From assembly GCA_016716465.1 (NCBI GenBank), contig JADJWH010000007.1, forward strand, positions 162,431 to 226,430: a DNA stretch of 64,000 bases. The letters are read 5' to 3'. Both the position numbers and the translations under genes were made by a program. Below the pieces are notes generated by a model. The model ran no database searches, was not told where the DNA came from, and saw only the letters and a list, made by a program, of their open reading frames with translations. Below, in pieces: positions 58,115 to 64,000 of the stretch. Each line of letters begins with the position of its first letter. The first letter of the stretch is position 1. Source of the stretch: Gammaproteobacteria bacterium. Lineage in GTDB: Bacteria > Pseudomonadota > Gammaproteobacteria > SZUA-140.

Positions 58115-58618
58115 ATGGACGACAAAACCCGCCAGCGCTATCCGGCGCCGAATTTCTACCGCGAGGAAGACGAGGAGGTCGACCTCGTCGATGTCTGGCG
58201 CACGCTCGTTGCCGGACGCACCCTGATCGCTGTCCTGACCTTTCTCTCCGTCGCGGCGGTGGCGGCCTTCGCCTTCCTGGCGACGCCGGTCTACCGCGCC
58301 GAAACCCTGCTCGTTCCGGTCGAGAACTCGGACAAGACGACCAGCCCCCTGCTGCAACTCGGCGCGCTGGAGAGCCTCGCCGGGATCGGCACCGCCGGCG
58401 CCTCGGCCGAGGCGCTGGCGGCGCTGAGCTCGCGCGTATTCACCGACGCCTTCATCCGCGAAGAGAAGCTGATGCCCGTGCTCTTCTCCGAACGCTGGGA
58501 CGGCGCGCGCGGGACCTGGAAGACGGACGCGGAGATCCGACGGCGGGACGCCTATCAGACGTTCAACCGCAAGGTGCGTTTCGTCAGCAAGGACGTCAAG
58601 ACCGGACTGGTGACCTGA
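58115..58618 (+). CDS. Wzz/chain-length determinant protein, 5' part of a frameshifted gene
   Basis: From ATG 58115. EEVDLVDVWRTLVAG precedes the first transmembrane helix (LIAVLTFLSVAAVAAFAFLA), as in Wzz proteins, and the periplasmic part starts VYRAETLLVPVENS. These inner-membrane proteins set polysaccharide chain length together with Wzy. The frame ends early at TGA 58616. Adding one C at 58613-58615 restores LTIEWRDPDLAAQWANRLV and joins it to 58615-58998. Confidence 0.82.
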   Translation: MDDKTRQRYPAPNFYREEDEEVDLVDVWRTLVAGRTLIAVLTFLSVAAVAAFAFLATPVYRAETLLVPVENSDKTTSPLLQLGALESLAGIGTAGASAEALAALSSRVFTDAFIREEKLMPVLFSERWDGARGTWKTDAEIRRRDAYQTFNRKVRFVSKDVKTGLVT

Positions 58619-58998
58619 CGATCGAGTGGCGTGATCCGGACCTGGCGGCGCAATGGGCCAACCGCCTGGTGCAGAGGATCAACGCCGAGCGGCGCGCGGA
58701 GGCGATCCGGGAGGCGGAGACCAGCATCACCTACCTGAAGGAGCAACTCGCCGAGACCAGCCTGGTCGAGATGCAGCAGGCGATCTATCAGTTGATCGAG
58801 GCGAAGATCAAGAAGATCATGGTGGCGAAATCGCTCGATGAATACGCCTTCAAGGTAATCGATCCGGCCGTGCCCCCGCAGGAGATCTCCTCTCCCCGGC
58901 GCGCCCCGCTCATCCTCCTCGGGCTCCTGTTCGGCCTGATTGTGTCGGCGCTGGTGGTGCTCGTACGCGCTAGGATCTCCGCCCGGGCCCCGGCATGA
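58615..58998 (+). CDS. Wzz/chain-length determinant protein, 3' part of the frameshifted gene
   Basis: Continuation of the preceding gene. It has the conserved DPDLAAQWANRLVQRIN segment, a coiled-coil stretch (AIREAETSITYLKEQLAETS) and IDPAVPPQEISSPRRAPL before the second transmembrane helix (LILLGLLFGLIVSALVVLV), the standard Wzz ending. Joined, the protein has about 295 residues, within the usual range. A cytoplasmic kinase domain is not attached, so this is a Wzz rather than a Wzc type. Confidence 0.8.
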   Translation: MTIEWRDPDLAAQWANRLVQRINAERRAEAIREAETSITYLKEQLAETSLVEMQQAIYQLIEAKIKKIMVAKSLDEYAFKVIDPAVPPQEISSPRRAPLILLGLLFGLIVSALVVLVRARISARAPA

Positions 58999-59042
58999 AG
59001 TGCCCGACCGCAAGCTACTGACCCGGAATATGTTTGGCCCTG

Positions 59043-59090
59043 GCGACCGCGTATGCCCCGGGCCTCCGGCGCGCGCCGGGCGGCGGTCGC
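59043..59090. terminator. Strong GC hairpin after the Wzz gene
   Basis: GCGACCGC (59043-59050) pairs with GCGGTCGC (59083-59090), and the inner part can fold further (CCCGG with CCGGG). There is no T tract, so it may act with Rho or simply protect the transcript end. It separates the polysaccharide genes from cytochrome c4. Confidence 0.4.
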
Positions 59091-59239
59091 GTGTCCGGTC
59101 CGACAATGACTTTTCATGGGAAATGATTGTGTTATCCTTGTAAGCTCTCGGAGGGTCCTATTCTCGTCAAGGGCTATGCCAGAAGTGTCCCGACAGAGGA
59201 TACCGGTCCAATAATCTATAAAAACAGGCGGGTAAAATT

Positions 59240-59908
59240 ATGGAATTGGATTTCATGGCCAAGATGCGCGTTGTGTTCAGCGGGGTATTAGCGGGTGCGG
59301 TGATGTCGATCGGCTCTGGAAACGCGTTCGCCGCGTTCGAGGGCGGGGATGCCGCCGCGGGTGAGGCCAAGGCCGCACTCTGTGCGGGTTGCCACGGGGG
59401 TGACGGCAACAGCCCCGCCGCCGACTTCCCGCGTCTGGCGGGGCAGTATGAGGGCTATATCGTCAAACAGGTCCGGGATTTCCAGAGCGGCCTGCGCGCG
59501 AATAACGACACCATGGCCGGCATGGCGGCGACGGTGGCCAGCGTGGAAGATGCCAAGGATATCGCCGCTTTCTTCGCCAGCAAGAAGATGGCGAAGGACC
59601 CCCTGATGCCGGTCAATGCCGACCTGATGAAGAAGGGAGAGAAGCTGTTCAACGAGGGCAATATGCAATCCGGCGTCTATGGCTGCGTCCACTGTCACGG
59701 TGAGCGCGGCAAGGGCAAGGCCGCCAACATCACGCAGTTTCCGCGCATCGGCGGTCAGCATCGCGATTACATCACCAAGCAGCTGAACGATTTCCGCGCC
59801 GGCACCCGCAAGAACGATCCCGGCGGCATGATGGCGGACATCGCCAAGAAGCTCTCCGACGACGAAGTGAAGGCGGTGTCGGAGTACCTCTCCGCGCAGC
59901 TGCCCTGA
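59240..59908 (+). CDS. Di-heme cytochrome c4
   Basis: 222 residues with a signal peptide (VVFSGVLAGAVMSIGSGNAFA). The two halves are alike: CAGCHGGDGNSPAADFPRLAGQ with YEGYIVKQVRDFQSG, and CVHCHGERGKG with FPRIGGQHRDYITKQLNDFRAG. Distal Met ligands are available in NDTMAGMA and PGGMMADIA. Cytochrome c4 is a periplasmic electron carrier to terminal oxidases in Gamma- and Betaproteobacteria. The start may be ATG 59240 or 59255, and the second gives the cleaner signal peptide. It stands alone between the polysaccharide locus and the repeats. Confidence 0.9.
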   Translation: MELDFMAKMRVVFSGVLAGAVMSIGSGNAFAAFEGGDAAAGEAKAALCAGCHGGDGNSPAADFPRLAGQYEGYIVKQVRDFQSGLRANNDTMAGMAATVASVEDAKDIAAFFASKKMAKDPLMPVNADLMKKGEKLFNEGNMQSGVYGCVHCHGERGKGKAANITQFPRIGGQHRDYITKQLNDFRAGTRKNDPGGMMADIAKKLSDDEVKAVSEYLSAQLP

Positions 59909-60005
59909 AGGTTTGATATGCCCCGGGCCGGCATCGCGCCGGCCCGGGAATGTTCCGGTCGATTCCCGGATTCCACTGCGCCATATCCGGGCTACCACGC
60001 GTTCT

Positions 60006-60095
60006 CGTAGGTTGGGCTGAACGCAGTGAAGCCCAACGAATAACGAGCCGATTTCCGACGATGTCGGGCTTCGCTTTTGCTCAACCCAACCTACG
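60006..60095. repeat. Palindromic intergenic repeat with GTAGGTTGGGCT ends
   Basis: CGTAGGTTGGGCT at the left and the AACCCAACCTACG end at the right are inverted copies around a 60-base centre that also contains AAGCCCAAC and GGGCTTCGC. Elements with this border are common in gammaproteobacterial intergenic DNA and are probably moved passively. It lies downstream of cytochrome c4 and just before the stop of the ABC gene. Confidence 0.6.
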
Positions 60096-60123
60096 TCCCC
60101 CGATCAGCCTTGCCGTCCCGCCG

Positions 60124-61161
60124 TCACTCGGCGGCGAACGCGACCACGTGTTCGGCGCACACCCGCAGCCGTACCTGTTCACCGACCGCGTGGTCGCGGT
60201 GACTGGGAAACAGTGACAGCACGTTGATCCCGGTGGCCAGCTTCAGGGTGTAGAGTATCTCCGCCCCCTTGAACGCCTTCTGGACGATCTCGGCCCGCAG
60301 TTCGCCCTCGGGGTCGGGGACGATGTCGTCCGGACGCAGCAGGACGTCGACCGCGGTGCCCACGGGCCAGGGGTAGGCCTGCCGTCCCCGCAGCGCTCGA
60401 AGCCGGTCTGGACGGCGTTCGCCGCCGTCAGCATGCCCTTCACGAAGACGCCATTGCCGATGAATCCCGCGACGAAGCGGTTCGCCGGCTGATGATAAAG
60501 ATTGAACGGCGTGTCCCACTGATGAGGCGCCCATCCTTCGCGATGCCGACCCGGTCGCCGAGCGCGAGCCCTCCTGCTGGTGTTGCGTCACCAGCAGGGC
60601 CGTTTGTGGCGGGACCTGAGCAGCTCGCCGACCTCCTTTCCGAGCCGTTCGCGCAGCTCGACGGTCGAGGTTGGAGAACGGTTCGTCCAGCAGGATCAGA
60701 TCCGGGGACGGCGCGCCCGCGCCAGCGCGACGCGTTGCTGTTGCCCGCCAGAGTTCGTGCGGGTAGCGCCGTTCAACACCGGACAGGCCGATGACCTCAG
60801 CAGCTCGCCGGCGATCCTGCGCTGTTCCGCCTTGCTCCGGCCGCGCAGGCCGAAGATCACATTGTCGTGGACGTTGAGGTGCGGGGAACAGGGCGCAGTC
60901 CGGAACACCATGCCGAGTCGCCGCTTCTCCGGGGCCGTCAGGCGTCCCGGGCGGGAGACGACGGCGCCCTTCAGGGGTGATCTCGCCGCGCTGGACCGGC
61001 CTGAAGCCGGCGATGGCGCGGAAGCACGGTCGTCTTGCCGCAGCCGCTAGGGCCGAGCAGGCAGGCGATGTCGCCGCGTTCGATGGCTAGGGTCAGCCCG
61101 TCGATGACGGCATGATCGCCGTAGCGGCACGCAGGTCCGTGATTTCCAGTTGCCGCGGCAT
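60124..61161 (-). pseudogene. ABC transporter ATP-binding protein (FbpC/PotA-like), many frameshifts
   Basis: ATG 61161 begins [10 protein letters not shown]. Across different frames one can read the Walker [26 protein letters not shown], the signature SGGQQQRVALARA, the Walker B region near 60680 (LDEPF on restoring the frame), and a C-terminal TOBE-like part (LLRPDDIVPDPEGELRAEI). The total of about 345 codons equals the FbpC/PotA family length. It would be the ATPase of an iron(III) or polyamine importer, but no partner genes are seen. At least four single-base shifts are needed. Since the translation is conserved in every piece, sequence errors are likelier than decay. Confidence 0.7.
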
Positions 61162-61248
61162 CGGTTCAGGATAATCCGGTTGCGGATGGAATCCGGGGCA
61201 TGGAAATGAGCGGTCATGTTGTGGGAGAATCCGCCTGCAGCTTCTCGT

Positions 61249-62460
<1,212 letters not shown>

Positions 62461-62464
<4 letters not shown>

Positions 62465-63661
62465 GCGCGTGTGGACGCGATCCAGGCGGCGCGCGCCGCG
62501 TCTTCCCGGACAGACGCCGATACGGAGACGATCTCGTCCGCCTCACAGCAATGCCTGATGATGAGCGGCGGCGGCAGGCAGATCACCTTCTCCGGCACGC
62601 TGAACAGGATGCCGCGCTCAGGCCGATCGCCGGCAGGTGGGGTCGACGGCGCGTGAGTTCGATGCCAGACATCCAGTCGCAGCCGCGGACGTCCGCGACG
62701 AAGTTCGCAGCGGCCAGTGTCGCGCAGACCGTCGAGCAGGCGTTGCCCGGGGCTCGCCGCGCGTTGGTGTTCCGGCGCTCGGTGCGCATGGTCGGGGAAC
62801 ACCGCCACCCGGGCGCTGCAGGCGAGCGGGTTGCCGCCGAAGGTGGAGCCATGATTCCCCGGCTGGTAGACGTCGGCCGCGGCGCCGCGCGCCAGGCAGG
62901 CCCCGATCGGCACGCCGTTGGCGAGGCCCTTTGCCACCGCGATGACGTCCGGGTACAGAGCGTGGTGCTGGTAGGCGAACCAGCGTCCCGTGCGCCCCAT
63001 GCCGGTCTGGATCTCGTCGAGCATCGTAAGCCGTGCCGGGTGCTTTACAGCTCGCCGGATGTGTTACGCGAGTTAATCGTCAGCGGGGTCGTGATGCCGC
63101 CCTCGCCCTGGATCGGCTCGACCAGCACGGCGACCGCCTGCAGCGCGTTGCGCTACCACCGCGTACGGGGCCTCGACGATCGTTGCTTTAGGGCACGCGG
63201 ATGAAGCCCTGCACCCGCGGCGGCGTAATCCGGCCTGCACCTTGCGGTTTTCCAGTGGCGGAGAGGGTAGCCATGATTGCGCCCGTGGAAGCTCTTTCAC
63301 CGACGATGATCGCCGGGCTGCGCAATCTGGCGGCGATGACCGTAGAGGCGGGCCAGCTTGATGGCAGCCTCACGACGGTTTCCGCGCCGGAATTGCAGAA
63401 AGAAAGACGCGATCCCGTGCCGGCGACCTGCGGTCAGCGCGTCGGCCAGCCATTCCTGTAGTGCCACGCCGTACGGGTTGGAGGTGTGGATCAGGCGGCC
63501 CGCCTGCTCGCCCAGCGCCGCGCTCACGGCGAGGTGCGCATGACCAGGAAGCCGCACGGCGATGCCGCTCGGCGCGTCAGATACTTGTTGCCCCGGGTAT
63601 CCCACAACCAGGCCCCTTCGCCGCGTTTCGAAGGTGACCGGGAGTCGGGTAAGGTACTCAT
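62461..63661 (-). pseudogene. argD: Acetylornithine aminotransferase, frameshifted
   Basis: ATG 63661 begins MSTLP. Pieces in three frames give GEGAWLWDTRGNKYL, HTSNPYGVALQEWLADAL, NEAAIKLARLYG-like and MATLSATG, then MLDEIQTGMGRTGRWFAYQHH (the PLP-site Asp region), VIAVAKGLANGVPIGACLARG (with the PLP-binding Lys) and GNHGSTFGGNPLACSA. This is ArgD, a class III aminotransferase of arginine synthesis, near 400 residues. At least five shifts are needed. The C-terminal part (62461-63024) reads mostly in one frame. Confidence 0.8.
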
Positions 63662-63804
63662 CAGATGATCCACCTGGATGCGCCCGTGCCTGGTTCGTTG
63701 ATCGAAAGCCGCGCGTGGGTCGCGGCCCGGCGTGGCCGCTGCGCGCGCGAGGAAACCGCCAATTATGCCGATTTTCCCCGCGCGCAAACCGCGCAGTTAA
63801 GCAT

Positions 63805-64000
63805 TCAGGCGCGCGCCCGCGCGCTGATCTTCGCCACCATGCGCCCGATCGACGGTCCGCCGCCCAGGGCGGCGATCTCATCGAAGGCCGAACCAAGCGC
63901 ACCGCGTTCGGCTCCGGGAGACCTCGGGGCTGCGCCGGCCTCGGCCTCGAGCGGGAAGCGCACGTCAGGATGCGGGTGGGCAGCCTCCGCGCCGCGCGCC
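63805..64000 (-). CDS. C-terminal end of an unrecognised gene, cut by the window edge
   Basis: A frame open to the window end stops at TGA 63805-63807. The last residues read FDEIAALGGGPSIGRMVAKISARARA, after a Pro/Ala/Gly-rich stretch. It lies 140 bases before argD on the same strand and has high GC at third positions, so it is probably coding. I do not recognise the family, and frameshifts like those next to it may hide the real sequence. Confidence 0.35.
   Translation of the reverse strand, partial: ARGAEAAHPHPDVRFPLEAEAGAAPRSPGAERGALGSAFDEIAALGGGPSIGRMVAKISARARA

Overview
The window looks like a chromosomal segment of a Gammaproteobacterium. The flanks are GC-rich, there is a di-heme cytochrome c4, argD and argF overlap in one operon, there is a YjbH-type exopolysaccharide protein, and the short palindromic repeats near the right end are of a kind common in that class. 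No gene fixes the genus. A marine or sulfur-cycling lineage is possible but unproven. Most of the window is one large locus for making, exporting, modifying and binding a polysaccharide that is very probably sulfated.

Layout. 1-12.6 kb: a cut-off CBM6/Ig-repeat surface protein, a sulfotransferase, a small exported protein and a 2376-residue exported sulfatase fused to an SGNH esterase. 10.5-19.2 kb: three exported beta-propeller (FG-GAP/VCBS) proteins with ASPIC/UnbV ends, around a GT2 glycosyltransferase and a sulfotransferase. 19.2-24.5 kb: an acetyltransferase, a sulfotransferase and three GT4 glycosyltransferases. 24.6-27.3 kb: a modular carbohydrate-binding protein with no catalytic domain. 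27.8-39.2 kb: a visibly AT-richer stretch with two sulfotransferases, five GT4 enzymes, a Wzy/ligase-like membrane protein and an asparagine-synthase-like amidotransferase. 39.9-44.8 kb: an exported glycosidase-like protein and two lipoproteins. 45-49.4 kb: a degenerate J-domain membrane protein and an octaheme cytochrome/TPR protein. 49.8-52.4 kb: a YjbE/GfcA-like small protein and YjbH. 52.4-55.2 kb: a compact divergent cluster of nucleotidyltransferase, PqqD-like protein, 65-residue peptide with Tat-like leader and polycationic tail, and HPr-kinase-like protein. 55.4-59 kb: a frameshifted Wza/SLBB export protein and a frameshifted Wzz protein. 59.2-64 kb: cytochrome c4, palindromic repeats, and frameshifted ABC ATPase, argF and argD genes.

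How the parts fit. Nine glycosyltransferases build the repeat unit. Five PAPS-type sulfotransferases, a hexapeptide acetyltransferase and the amidotransferase-like protein would decorate it. The Wzy-like protein, Wzz and Wza/SLBB would polymerise and export it, with YjbH and its small partner in the envelope. CBM6-bearing proteins (ten near-identical modules in four proteins) would bind it, and the sulfatase-esterase could remove sulfate and acyl groups. Flippase, initiating phosphoglycosyltransferase and PAPS-synthesis genes are not seen here.

The best candidate for an undescribed system is 52428-55232: a PqqD-type leader-binding protein, a small exported polycationic peptide, an HPr-kinase-like enzyme whose coding start contains a perfect 14-bp hairpin, and a nucleotidyltransferase. 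It has the genetic layout of a ribosomal-peptide modification system, set inside a sulfated-polysaccharide locus. The many single-base frameshifts at the right end, in housekeeping genes, look more like low sequence quality than gene decay.
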